A DNA stretch of 40,695 nucleotides, taken from positions 1 through 40,695 of the forward strand of contig CAMKKZ010000033.1 in assembly GCA_946413525.1 (NCBI GenBank). The letters run 5' to 3'. Positions 25,405 to 32,626 of this stretch are shown piece by piece. The stretch's first letter is position 1. Each line of letters begins with the position of its first letter. The notes beneath the pieces were generated by a model that ran no database searches, was not told where the DNA came from, and saw only the letters and a program-made list of their open reading frames with translations. The translations under genes were made by a program, and so were the position numbers. The stretch comes from an uncultured Oribacterium sp. Lineage in GTDB: Bacteria > Bacillota > Clostridia > Lachnospirales > Lachnospiraceae.

Positions 25405-26062
25405 CCACGGTAACGGTATCCTCCGCGTCAATATTATCCGGCTCAATATCCATATCAATATCATAAGCGGAGAATTCACTCATCTCGTCAGCTTCAAAGG
25501 ATCCCGAAAAACGGTTCATGGGACGTGTCACAAAATCCATCTCTCCCCAGGAATAATCTATCGTAAGAAGCTCGCCCAGCCTGGTCCCCGCTGCCTCCGC
25601 GAGCACTTCCGCCTTCGATTTGGAATCCGCCACCGCCTTTGCAAGCAGCTGCTTCTTTGCGTCCTCCAAATCCTTCACCGTATATTCCACATGGAATTCC
25701 GCGCTGGCAGCCTTCCATTCCACTGAGGCCAGAACCTTGCCCAATATATCCCTTTCCTTGCTGAACTCGATTTTCAGGGAATGCATAGCCTTACATCCGA
25801 CCAGACGCTTTTTCCAGACCTTGTCTTCCTTGTCGCGGTAATTCTCCTGCTCCGCGTCAACCCGAAAAAGGACTGTTTTTAGTTCCTCTGGCTGGAATCC
25901 GAGTCCCACAAAGGCGTTTCTGACCGTCTTTACATGGCCAATGGATTTCTGAAGGGCACCCTCATAGGTCACGTCCCTGTCACAAAGGTCAATTTTCAGA
26001 CGAATGGTATCCGGCTGAAGCAAAAGCTTTCCCCGTCCAGTTACTCTAATAGTTCTCTCCAT
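25388..26062 (-). CDS. SIMPL (DUF541) domain protein
   Basis: Protein of 224 residues of the SIMPL/YggE family, which is linked to oxidative stress and oligomeric periplasmic or cytoplasmic barrels; biochemical function not settled. Marks: ERTIRVTGRGKLLLQPDTIR at the start, ALQKSIGHVKTVRNAFVGLG, then AVADSKSKAEVLAEAAGTRL, the family's best-kept segment. No signal peptide is present, unlike E. coli YggE. Start: ATG at 26062 with AAAGG seven bases upstream. The open frame extends upstream to 26266 only through a CATGG-type repeat, which would add a nonsense His/Met/Trp-rich leader. Confidence 0.88.
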   Translation of the reverse strand: MERTIRVTGRGKLLLQPDTIRLKIDLCDRDVTYEGALQKSIGHVKTVRNAFVGLGFQPEELKTVLFRVDAEQENYRDKEDKVWKKRLVGCKAMHSLKIEFSKERDILGKVLASVEWKAASAEFHVEYTVKDLEDAKKQLLAKAVADSKSKAEVLAEAAGTRLGELLTIDYSWGEMDFVTRPMNRFSGSFEADEMSEFSAYDIDMDIEPDNIDAEDTVTVVWKLA

Positions 26063-26119
26063 ATTCATTCCTTTCTGCTCCTGGCCTGGAACATTGCATG
26101 AAGACACAGCCCGCATATC

Positions 26120-26260
26120 TACGCTCCGTATTCCCCATGGCCGCATTGTTGCCTGAAACTGTCGATGCATGGCCGCATGGCCTTGTCGCCACATGGCCAC
26201 ATGGTCACATGACACTGTCGCCACATGGCCGCATGGCTGCATGACTGTATAGGCACTTGA
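26120..26260. repeat. CATGGCCGCATGG-type simple repeat
   Basis: A run of CATGG, CACATGG and GCATGG steps about nine or ten bases apart (for example GCCACATGGCCGCATGG near 26220), with several GTCGCCACATGGCC copies. The DNA is rich in NcoI-like CCATGG half-palindromes. It lies directly upstream of the SIMPL gene. Confidence 0.7.
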
Positions 26261-26436
26261 CTGCATAGAGTTTCATTGTTGTATGGCTTCATTGCCACAA
26301 ACCCTCCCAATATACAGGTGTACAAGCAGGATATTGGGAAGTTTTGCGATAGTATACCATTTAATCTGTCCAAAAAAACTCTCTTTCATCACCCGGGAAA
26401 AATTTTTTTCTCCATTGATATCCAGAACCCATCCCC

Positions 26437-26632
26437 GGATTAATAACGCCAGATCGATATCATTAGGTTGATTTCCCCGGACTGGTATCGCCAGACCAAT
26501 ATCCCTGGGTTGATTTCCCCGGACTGATATCGCCAGACCAATATCCCTGGGTTGATTTCCCCAGACTGGTATCGCCAGACCAATATCTCTGGGTTGATTT
26601 CCCCGGACTGATATCCCCGAAGCTTTTCTTAT
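26437..26632. repeat. Tandem array of 42-bp units
   Basis: The word GTTGATTT returns at 26467, 26509, 26551 and 26593, exactly 42 bases apart, within units of the form GGGTTGATTTCCCCGGACTG, ATATCGCCAGACCAATATCC, CT. A decayed fifth unit precedes them. Forty-two being a multiple of three, a minus-strand frame stays open through it, giving the peptide pattern GNQPRDIGLAI repeated; no ribosome site goes with it. It ends 60 bases before the AIM24 gene start. Confidence 0.88.
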
Positions 26633-26693
26633 CTTTCCTTTTATGGCATTATTTGATACAATACATTCGTTACGCAAGCTAAGGAGGCTTAGA

Positions 26694-27461
26694 ATGATTA
26701 ATATTTTAGATCTTGAAAACGATACAAGAAAAATTACATACCAGCTTGGCAGCCTTGCCATCCTCGAATATGAAAGAGACATCTCAATAGGCATTAACAA
26801 GGCGCAAGACCAGTATTTTGCCGGACTTATGAATATCCGTCGCAGACAACTGGTCTGCACGCTGAACGGAAACACCATCATCACGCAGGCGGGCGCCATG
26901 CAATGGACCGCCGGAAGCGTGAGCTCCTCAACCGGCGTGAAGGGCGTAGGGGATTTCATGGGCAAGATGCTGAAGGGCAAAGTCACCAAGGAACCCGCCA
27001 TCAAGCCGGAATATACAGGCAGCGGCATCCTTGTCCTTGAACCGACCTACAGGCATATCCTGCTCCTGGATGTCAGCACCTGGGGGAACGGCGTCACCAT
27101 TGAAGACGGCATGTTCTATGCATGTGAAGGAACCGTGACAAACACAGTGACCATGAGGACAACGCTTTCCTCCGCCGTGGCCGGTGGAGAAGGGCTCTTC
27201 AACCTCACCCTTAGCGGCAGCGGCTGCGCTGCCCTGGAATCCATCGTCCCAGCCGAAGAACTGATCACGGTTGAACTTGATAATGATGAAATGAAAATTG
27301 ACGGCAACCTTGCCGTATGCTGGTCCTCCGACCTTGCCTTCAGCGTCGAAAAAAGCGGCAAGACCCTGTTGGGATCGGCTCTGAGCGGAGAGGGACTTGT
27401 AAACGTCTTCAGGGGTACCGGAAAAGTAATGATGAGCCCGGTAGCAAGAACAAACAATTAA
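26694..27461 (+). CDS. AIM24 family protein
   Basis: Protein of 255 residues of the AIM24/TIGR00266-like family, a symmetrical beta-sandwich fold related to tryptophan RNA-binding attenuator-like proteins; role in bacteria unknown. Typical segments: GAMQWTAGSVSSSTGVKGVG (about 82-101), SGILVLEPTYRHILLLDV, DGMFYACEGTV and GEGLFNLTLSGSGCAALES. Start at 26694 has an excellent ribosome site, AAGGAGG with six bases spacing; a frame-open ATG at 26643 has none. The segment TTGATACAATACATTCG shortly upstream may hold its promoter. A terminator follows at once. Confidence 0.9.
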   Translation: MINILDLENDTRKITYQLGSLAILEYERDISIGINKAQDQYFAGLMNIRRRQLVCTLNGNTIITQAGAMQWTAGSVSSSTGVKGVGDFMGKMLKGKVTKEPAIKPEYTGSGILVLEPTYRHILLLDVSTWGNGVTIEDGMFYACEGTVTNTVTMRTTLSSAVAGGEGLFNLTLSGSGCAALESIVPAEELITVELDNDEMKIDGNLAVCWSSDLAFSVEKSGKTLLGSALSGEGLVNVFRGTGKVMMSPVARTNN

Positions 27462-27465
27462 AAAA

Positions 27466-27503
27466 GCGGGCGCCAATGTCCCATTTGAAACATTGACGCC
27501 CGC
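27466..27503 (+). terminator. Terminator after the AIM24 gene
   Basis: GCGGGCGCCAATGT pairs with ACATTGACGCCCGC, one bulge or mismatch, ten-base loop. A-run before and A-run after suggest it can act on the minus strand as well. Confidence 0.75.
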
Positions 27504-27567
27504 AAAAAACGTTTGCATGACATTTAAAGCCTATTTCTGCAAATTGTAACTATCTGTAACTATCTCC

Positions 27568-27735
27568 CATTTCAATTATGAATTAGCAAATTGAAGCCAT
27601 GCCACGTTTCTATTATGTTTTAGCAAATTGAAGCCATGTCCCATTTCTATTATGATTTGGCAAAACGATGACGATATTAAATCCCATCGTCATTAGACAT
27701 AATGCATAATGCATTATGTATTATGCATTATGCAT
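27568..27735. repeat. 37-bp direct repeats followed by a CATAATG palindrome
   Basis: Units starting CATTTCAATTATG, CGTTTCTATTATG and CATTTCTATTATG lie at 27568, 27605 and 27642, 37 bases apart, each continuing with AGCAAATTGAAGCCATG in the first two. At 27698-27735 a run of CATAATG and CATTATG words forms an almost perfect AT-rich palindrome that overlaps the stop codon of the isochorismatase gene. Confidence 0.8.
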
Positions 27736-28255
27736 TTACAAGCTGAATCTGGCAGGAACGCATGGTTTCCAGCGCCGCCAGATGCTTTTCAGGCGTCACT
27801 CCGGCGCAACAGGCGGCATCAACGGAAATCTTCACCTCCGGCATTACCGCCTTAAGCAGGAGGGCATTAGAAACAACGCAGATATCCGTGCACAGCCCTA
27901 TAAGCTCCAGTTCGATTTCCTCCTTTTCCGACAAAGCCTTCAAATCATCAGCTAATGCCACACTGCCAAAGGTCGGCTTCTCATAAATCTTCGCCTTTCC
28001 CAACAAGTCCAAAATGTCCCCGCGAATTTCCCAGCCCTCCGACCCCTTGACGCAGTGAGGCACCGGCAGATATTTCCCTTCCTGAGTATCCATGTACTGC
28101 ATGGTATGCGTGTCCATGGTGGCAATCACATCTGACGCGGGATAAGACCGGATCTTTCCCTTCACTGCCTCCAGGATCCCTACAGCCTCCCTTGTTCCAA
28201 GGGCGCCATCAATAAAATCATTCTGCATATCAATAACAATCAATATCTTTCTCAT
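27728..28255 (-). CDS. Isochorismatase-family cysteine hydrolase (nicotinamidase-like)
   Basis: Cytoplasmic amidohydrolase of 175 residues. The catalytic triad is plain: D9 in VIDMQNDFIDG, K93 in YEKPTFGS and C126 in LCTDICVVSNAL. The metal-site region is changed (TMDTHTMQY instead of the DxHxxxH pattern of true PncA nicotinamidases is close, but the second His is missing), so nicotinamide as substrate is possible but not shown. AGGAG precedes the ATG. The gene is last in a minus-strand series with the flavin reductase, YjbR-MGMT and HD genes, but is separated from them by a repeat array. Confidence 0.9.
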   Translation of the reverse strand: MRKILIVIDMQNDFIDGALGTREAVGILEAVKGKIRSYPASDVIATMDTHTMQYMDTQEGKYLPVPHCVKGSEGWEIRGDILDLLGKAKIYEKPTFGSVALADDLKALSEKEEIELELIGLCTDICVVSNALLLKAVMPEVKISVDAACCAGVTPEKHLAALETMRSCQIQLVNA

Positions 28256-28270
28256 CTTCTCCTGACTCCT

Positions 28271-28530
28271 CTATTAAAGTGGTTTTTGGGCCATTTTAAT
28301 TCCTGACAAACGGCTGCGGTATCGCAAACTACATGGCTCCTCTATCAAAGTGGTTTTTAGCTGCTTTCATTCCTGACTAACAGCTACGGTATCGCAGGCT
28401 ACACGGCTCCTCCTCTATTAAAGTGGTTTTGAGACGCTTTTATTCCCGGCTAACAGCCGCAGTATCGCGAGCTATACGGCTTCTCTATCAAAGTGGTTTT
28501 TTTGCCATTTTAACGGCCATCAAACCGACA
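28271..28530. repeat. Tandem array of four type 2 intergenic repeats (about 71 bp)
   Basis: Heads CTATTAAAGTGGTTTTTGG, CTATCAAAGTGGTTTTTAG, CTATTAAAGTGGTTTTGAG and CTATCAAAGTGGTTTTTTT start at 28271, 28342, 28415 and 28485 (spacing 71, 73, 70). Each of the first three continues with AATTCCTGAC or a variant, then CGGCTGCGGTATCGCAAACT and ACATGGCTCCTC. The head equals that of the type 1 repeat; the second half differs. It fills the gap between the isochorismatase and flavin reductase genes. Confidence 0.9.
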
Positions 28531-28540
28531 TGATTCTTCA

Positions 28541-29182
28541 TCAATACGGCCTCCTTATTATTTCAGGCATTTCAAGCTCTTCGTCTTCTAACATGTCCTG
28601 ATCCTTTTCCAGCTCCGCGCCACTCCTGAATGCGTCCGCAATCGGGCTACCCAGACAGAGATATCGCTGCTGTTCCTCATCATAAATTATTGGCCGCAGC
28701 CTTTCCAGGATAATTTTGTCCTTGTCATTCAGGATATATTCATCTGCAAGAATGTTTTTCACTTCACCGGTGATCTGTATATGGCTGCCAATGGTAACGG
28801 TGTGGACAACCTCGCATTCCAGAGATAAAAGCAGATTGTTGATAACCGGCGCATGTACGGTCCTCGCCTCGCATGTGTTGAAGCCGATATTCGCAAGCTT
28901 GTTTGTATTATACCCGGATTCCACTCCAAGATAATCTGTTTCATTGACCTGGCGGATGTCGGGAAATCCCAGAACAAACGCGTTGCTCGCCAGAATGCTT
29001 CTTAATGTTTTCCTTCTCTGCGTGGCATTAATTGCAATGGTCACGCATGGCGGCAGATGGCTGCTCACCATGTAAAACGCCAAGGTGCAGGCATCCGCCT
29101 TCCCCTCCGTATCATATGCGGATACGATCACTGTCTGTGTAGGGGCGACTACCGCATGGAGCAGCAGTTCCTTCTTTGCCAT
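28541..29182 (-). CDS. Flavin reductase family protein
   Basis: FMN-binding split-barrel protein of 213 residues, of the flavin reductase/flavoredoxin group; probably transfers electrons between NAD(P)H or ferredoxin and flavin. Family segments: TQTVIVSAYDTEGKADACTL, SSHLPPCVTIAINATQRRKT near the flavin site, AFVLGFPDI, GSHIQITGEVKNILADE and YLCLGSPI. The C-terminus carries an acidic extension (KDQDMLEDEELEMPE). AGGGAG stands seven bases before the ATG. Type 2 repeats flank its 3' side and a type 1 repeat its 5' side. Confidence 0.9.
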   Translation of the reverse strand: MAKKELLLHAVVAPTQTVIVSAYDTEGKADACTLAFYMVSSHLPPCVTIAINATQRRKTLRSILASNAFVLGFPDIRQVNETDYLGVESGYNTNKLANIGFNTCEARTVHAPVINNLLLSLECEVVHTVTIGSHIQITGEVKNILADEYILNDKDKIILERLRPIIYDEEQQRYLCLGSPIADAFRSGAELEKDQDMLEDEELEMPEIIRRPY

Positions 29183-29219
29183 TTCTTTCTCCCTTCATAT
29201 CATGATTAGTTTCTCTCAT

Positions 29220-29288
29220 CTATCAGGGCAGGGGTTGAACGTTCCGAGTCCTGACATATAGCGAACCGCCTACAGGGCAAATTAGCCC
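29220..29288. repeat. Dispersed intergenic repeat, type 1, copy E
   Basis: CTATCAGGGCAGGGGTTGAA, CGTTCCGAGTCCTGACATAT, AGCGAACCGCCTACAGGGCA and AATTAG. Two decayed heads (TATAAAGTG, TTTACAAAGTGG) follow up to 29335, inside the end of the YjbR-MGMT gene. Confidence 0.75.
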
Positions 29289-29314
29289 TTTTATAAAGTG
29301 TTTTCCCGGTTGCT

Positions 29315-29956
29315 TTACAAAGTGGTTTCAAGTCTCCATTGGTATTTTTCCAAATTCACCCTTCCGCTTTCTACTTCTACGCCTTCCGCTTCAAGAAGTC
29401 TTGCCTGTGCCCCCTTTCCCCCAAAAGCGAATTCCCCCGCAAGCTCCCCTTTCGCGTTTACGACCCGGAAACAGGGGATGTTCTCCGGGTCGGGATTCTT
29501 GTGAAGCGCGTTCCCAACAGCCCTCGCCATCTTTTTGTCCCCGGCAAGCTCCGCAATCTGGGAATAAGTTGCAACCCGGCCAAAGGGGATCTGCCTGACT
29601 GCTTCATAGATCCTCCTGGCCGGGCTGTCGGATATCAGTTTATAACTATCGGCGACCATCGCCTTAATGTCATCATCCGGAATGCTTCCATCCAAAATGA
29701 CTGTGTTCCAATGTGCCTTGCTCTGATGGAATCCGGGAAAGACGGACTCATAGATATCCCTCCAGAAATAAATCTTTTCCGAATCCGCCTTTACGTTCAT
29801 ATTGACAAGACCATTCCTCTCATATACCCAGAGAAACGCCTTTTTATTTCCCTTATATCGTATAAGCTGACAGTTTCCGTCATGAAACGGGGCATCAGAA
29901 TAGGAATCTGGAAACGAAAGTCCCAGTTCAAGCGCCTCCTCCCTTGTCGTAATCAT
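29315..29956 (-). CDS. MmcQ/YjbR and MGMT-like alkyltransferase fusion
   Basis: Two-domain protein of 213 residues. Residues 1-110 form an MmcQ/YjbR-like fold (SDAPFHDGNCQLIRYKGNKK, HWNTVILDGSIPDDDI), thought to bind DNA. Residues 118-213 form the C-terminal DNA-binding and acceptor domain of O6-methylguanine methyltransferase-like proteins: VRQIPFGRVATYSQIAELAG, ARAVGNALHKNP and FAFGGKGAQARLLEAEGV. The acceptor motif reads IPCFRVV: the Cys is kept but the His of the usual PCHRV is a Phe, so activity as a true methyl acceptor is uncertain; a damage-sensing role as in ATL proteins is possible. Its ATG lies three bases after the stop codon of the HD gene, so the two are co-translated. Confidence 0.9.
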   Translation of the reverse strand: MITTREEALELGLSFPDSYSDAPFHDGNCQLIRYKGNKKAFLWVYERNGLVNMNVKADSEKIYFWRDIYESVFPGFHQSKAHWNTVILDGSIPDDDIKAMVADSYKLISDSPARRIYEAVRQIPFGRVATYSQIAELAGDKKMARAVGNALHKNPDPENIPCFRVVNAKGELAGEFAFGGKGAQARLLEAEGVEVESGRVNLEKYQWRLETTL

Positions 29957-29959
29957 GCC

Positions 29960-30430
29960 TCACATCCCAAACTCTCTGCACAATTTGTCAAATCTCTCCC
30001 GCTCCTTCTCCTTGACCGCCTTTGACATGTCGTTCATGCAATGGTGAATCACGTCAGCGTCCTTCAGGACCTCATCCATCGGACCATCCACCGCCAGCTT
30101 GTCATCATGGTGATAGATGGCCGAACAGATCTTGTCCGTCTCCTCCTGATTCGTAAGCCCAAGCCTTCCAAGGAGCTCCCTGGCAAGTTCGGCCCCTAAA
30201 TGCGCGTGATCGTCATAGGAACCCGTCCTGTAAGCATGAAGGTCATGGAGCATCGCCGCCATGGACGCGATCTCGGCGTCCAGACCGCGTTTCTTCGCAA
30301 TCATAGTGGCGGCAAGAGACACGCCGTATAGATGGGCAATCGCGCCCGTCCTTTTCTCCGCATCCTCCATTTTGTTCAGTTCAGCATCCACATATTTGCG
30401 AAGCTCCTTCAACCGACTCATAAAAATCAT
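29960..30430 (-). CDS. HD-domain phosphohydrolase
   Basis: Metal-dependent phosphohydrolase of 156 residues. The HD signature is H (HLYGVS), HD (AAMLHDLHAY), H (AIYHHDDK) and D (LKDADVIHH), as in small nucleotide or nucleoside phosphate hydrolases. Substrate unknown. Two starts are possible: 30430 (GGAAGG, five bases) or ATG 30421; I kept the first. It forms a two-gene operon with the YjbR-MGMT gene, suggesting a role in nucleotide-pool or DNA-damage care. Upstream lies an array of four 32-bp repeats each with a TATAAT word facing the gene. Confidence 0.9.
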   Translation of the reverse strand: MIFMSRLKELRKYVDAELNKMEDAEKRTGAIAHLYGVSLAATMIAKKRGLDAEIASMAAMLHDLHAYRTGSYDDHAHLGAELARELLGRLGLTNQEETDKICSAIYHHDDKLAVDGPMDEVLKDADVIHHCMNDMSKAVKEKERERFDKLCREFGM

Positions 30431-30451
30431 CCCATCCTTCCTAACAAACCG

Positions 30452-30575
30452 CTTTGCATTCTCTTTATTATAATAGCAAGACTCTTTGCATTCTCTTTAT
30501 TATAATGGCAGGCCGCTTTGCATTCTCTTTATTATAACAGCAGGCCTCTTGCATTCTCTTTATTTTTATAATATA
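30452..30575 (-). repeat. Four 32-bp repeats with reiterated -10-like boxes
   Basis: CTTTGCATTCTCTTTATTAT with AATAGCAAGA begins at 30452, 30484, 30516 and 30548, exactly 32 bases apart. On the minus strand the first three units read TTATAATAAAGAGAATGCAA, so a TATAAT hexamer recurs every 32 bases facing the HD gene; no consensus -35 box is visible. Confidence 0.85.
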
Positions 30576-30684
30576 TCGCGGCAAAGAATATTGCAAGCCG
30601 TAATAAGAATTTCCCAATAACTATTCAGCCAGGAGTACTATTCATCATTTTACTTGTTTTGACCTGAACGGCAGTCCCAGCATA

Positions 30685-30860
30685 TCAAAGGGACGGCCAC
30701 TTTGTTTCGTTTTGGTCTTCTTAGCTGTCTCTGGACAGCACACACACATCAAAAGGACGGCCATTTTCCTTCATTCTGCCCTTTTTCTCTGTCCCAAGCA
30801 CCTTCCGCACGTCAAAAGGACGACCACTTTCCTTCATTCCGCCTTCTTTCTCTGTCCCTA
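30685..30860. repeat. Three 61-64-bp repeats with TCAAAAGGACGGCC heads
   Basis: TCAAAGGGACGGCCACTTTG at 30685, TCAAAAGGACGGCCATTTTC at 30749 and TCAAAAGGACGACCACTTTC at 30810; units continue with CTTCATTCTGCC, TTTCTCTGTCCC and AAGCA. The same head (ATCAAAAAGGACGGCC) is part of the terminator at 32434, so the array may have grown from a terminator-like sequence. With the 32-bp array it fills the 469-base gap before the second wall protein. Confidence 0.82.
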
Positions 30861-30899
30861 AGCAGTTTCGGCGCCGAAAACGCTTAAGTCAGCGTTTCC

Positions 30900-32051
30900 T
30901 TAATCAAGCCGGAACTTCGTTTTCACCGCGTCATTCCAGGCATTATTCCGAAAGGTATCGATGTCAAAATACGTATTGTCCGGGTGGGCCTCGCTCAGAT
31001 TCACATATACGCAGCGATCATCATTCGCGCTTATTTTCGCATAATACCCTTCCCCTTTGTATTCATATACGAAATAGGTGCTGACGCCCGGCCCGAAAAT
31101 GTATTTTTCATCGTTCAGATTGCAAAATTCCAGATACATGCGCCCGCCCGGCTGAATAGAGGCGGAATTTGCCTTTATCATATAAGGTGGATTCACCTCA
31201 TAGGGAGAATATTTCAGATAGGCATTGCTTTCCCAACCAAGCTTCGATCTGTTCCGCGAAAATGCCGAATACACGACAATCGGTGAATCCCCAATGTTTT
31301 CAACGAGAATGAGCTGCGAGCCGGCCTTTCTCGGCTCATCCGCGGCAGCCGCCCTGAAGGGCGCGTCCGTAAGAAATTCATATTCCTCCCCGGACGGCTC
31401 TGCCGCCTGGCTGCCCGGCCCCATCGCGTCGCCCCCGGATTGTACACCCCCGGTGTCAGCCACGGCATTTGTATTAATGGCGTTCCCACCGTCAGCCTGG
31501 CCAGCCGGGCTGCTGGCATTATCCGCATCAACCGGACTGCTGGCGTTCCCACCGTCAGCCGCGCCAACCAGACTGCTGGCGTTCCCAGCCTCAGCCTGGC
31601 CAGCCGGACTGCTGGCATTATCCGCATCAGCCGCATCAACCGCGTCACTTGGACTGCTGGCGTTCCCAGCGTCAGCCTGGCCAAACGGATTGCTGGCATT
31701 ATCCGCATTTTCCTGCGCAAGACTGCTGCTTTCCTTTCCATCCCATTTCCCGTCCTCCCCGACCCAATAGCCGTCCGGAGTCCGGCAATTTGAAAGCATT
31801 GCGCCGGCCTTGTTCACATAATAATAATCACCGTCATACAGTATCCATGTATCCCTCAGCATTTTACCGTCCGGGCCAACATAATACCAGTACGGCTCCG
31901 AAATCCTGAACATGTTAAAAACGGGATTTCCCTGCTCATCAAGGAAGTACCAGTCGCCATTCATTTCCGTCCAGCCCGCCGCCATCGACGCTGCGCCAAA
32001 ACTAAATACCAACAGTACCGTAGTCAAAAACCTAATCCATGACCTCTTCAT
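30900..32051 (-). CDS. Wall-binding-repeat protein with NASSP-repeat linker
   Basis: Exported protein of 383 residues. Signal peptide MKRSWIRFLTTVLLVFSFGA ending near AAG, then three choline-binding-like repeats with WYFLDEQGNP, YWYYVGPDGK and DYYYVNKAGA (about 28-105), then about 110 residues of Asn/Ala/Ser/Pro/Gly repeats of the kind DADNASSPAGQADAGNASSP, and a C-terminal globular domain (about 225-383) with no family that I recognise, rich in Tyr and beta-strand-like sequence (YLKYSPYEVNPPYMIKANSA). It probably sits on the cell surface. ATG at 32051 follows GGGAGGGCGGAGGAA. The linker is encoded by imperfect direct repeats with CCGGACTGCTGGC as the core, prone to slippage. Confidence 0.82.
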   Translation of the reverse strand: MKRSWIRFLTTVLLVFSFGAASMAAGWTEMNGDWYFLDEQGNPVFNMFRISEPYWYYVGPDGKMLRDTWILYDGDYYYVNKAGAMLSNCRTPDGYWVGEDGKWDGKESSSLAQENADNASNPFGQADAGNASSPSDAVDAADADNASSPAGQAEAGNASSLVGAADGGNASSPVDADNASSPAGQADGGNAINTNAVADTGGVQSGGDAMGPGSQAAEPSGEEYEFLTDAPFRAAAADEPRKAGSQLILVENIGDSPIVVYSAFSRNRSKLGWESNAYLKYSPYEVNPPYMIKANSASIQPGGRMYLEFCNLNDEKYIFGPGVSTYFVYEYKGEGYYAKISANDDRCVYVNLSEAHPDNTYFDIDTFRNNAWNDAVKTKFRLD

Positions 32052-32433
32052 TTCCTCCGCCCTCCCCCTGTAATGATCGTCCGTCCACTCCAGATCCATT
32101 TACGAAACGATGTTTCACCAGCCATGTTTTGCATGCCATTGCAACAGCCACCTTAACCCCGGCCGTGATGCCGTACCACGTTAATCCTACCACACAAGGA
32201 GCCTTGAATCCACTGCATTTTCAGCCTTGAATCCACTGAATATTCCAGAATTGTCCAGTCCTTACTTTCGCGCAACTTTCTTATTCCTATACGTATTTCG
32301 CGCCTTTTTTGTGGTTTTCCGCAAAAAGTGCGCACTATCCCTATGAAGCTATAGCTGTTTTTCCAGGACAATATTTTTGAACTTACCTTTGTGCATTTTT
32401 CCTGCGAAAATGCAGCATTCATGGCAATCAAAA
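32052..32433. other. Gap without a supported gene
   Basis: Holds the upstream region of the wall protein. CCTTGAATCCACTG occurs twice (32202 region and 32225 region). The minus-strand open frame of 92 codons here has no ribosome site or resemblance to known proteins, and I do not call it. Confidence 0.5.
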
Positions 32434-32457
32434 AGGACGGCCAAATAGAGCCGCCCT
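32434..32457 (-). terminator. Terminator of the acidic orphan gene
   Basis: On the minus strand AGGGCGGC, eight-base loop, GCCGTCCT (one G-U pair) followed by TTTTTGATTG. It lies 170 bases beyond the stop codon of the 233-residue gene; the bases between (32458-32626) show no gene. Confidence 0.7.
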
Positions 32458-32626
32458 CATTCTATAATCATCAGCTATAGGTATTAGTTCCTGTCAAAAT
32501 ATACATAGAACATCTGAAATGGATTTTTCCTTTGACGGAGGAACCACGATGATCAACCATCACCGTAAATTCCGCCAAACGGTCCATGATAAATATGCAT
32601 CAGGCAAGAGCAGTACCTTCATGTTT

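Noticed and set aside
26437..26632. CRISPR array
   Set aside because: The repeats are directly adjacent 42-bp units without unique spacers, and no cas genes are near. The same holds for the arrays at 3474, 28271 and 30452.
26273..27028. 251-codon minus-strand open frame through the 42-bp array and the AIM24 gene
   Set aside because: It is open because the repeat period is a multiple of three and because it mirrors a real gene; no ribosome site.
30685..30860. Small plus-strand protein in the TCAAAAGGACGGCC array
   Set aside because: The repeat structure explains the open frame; unit lengths of 61-64 bases do not keep one frame.
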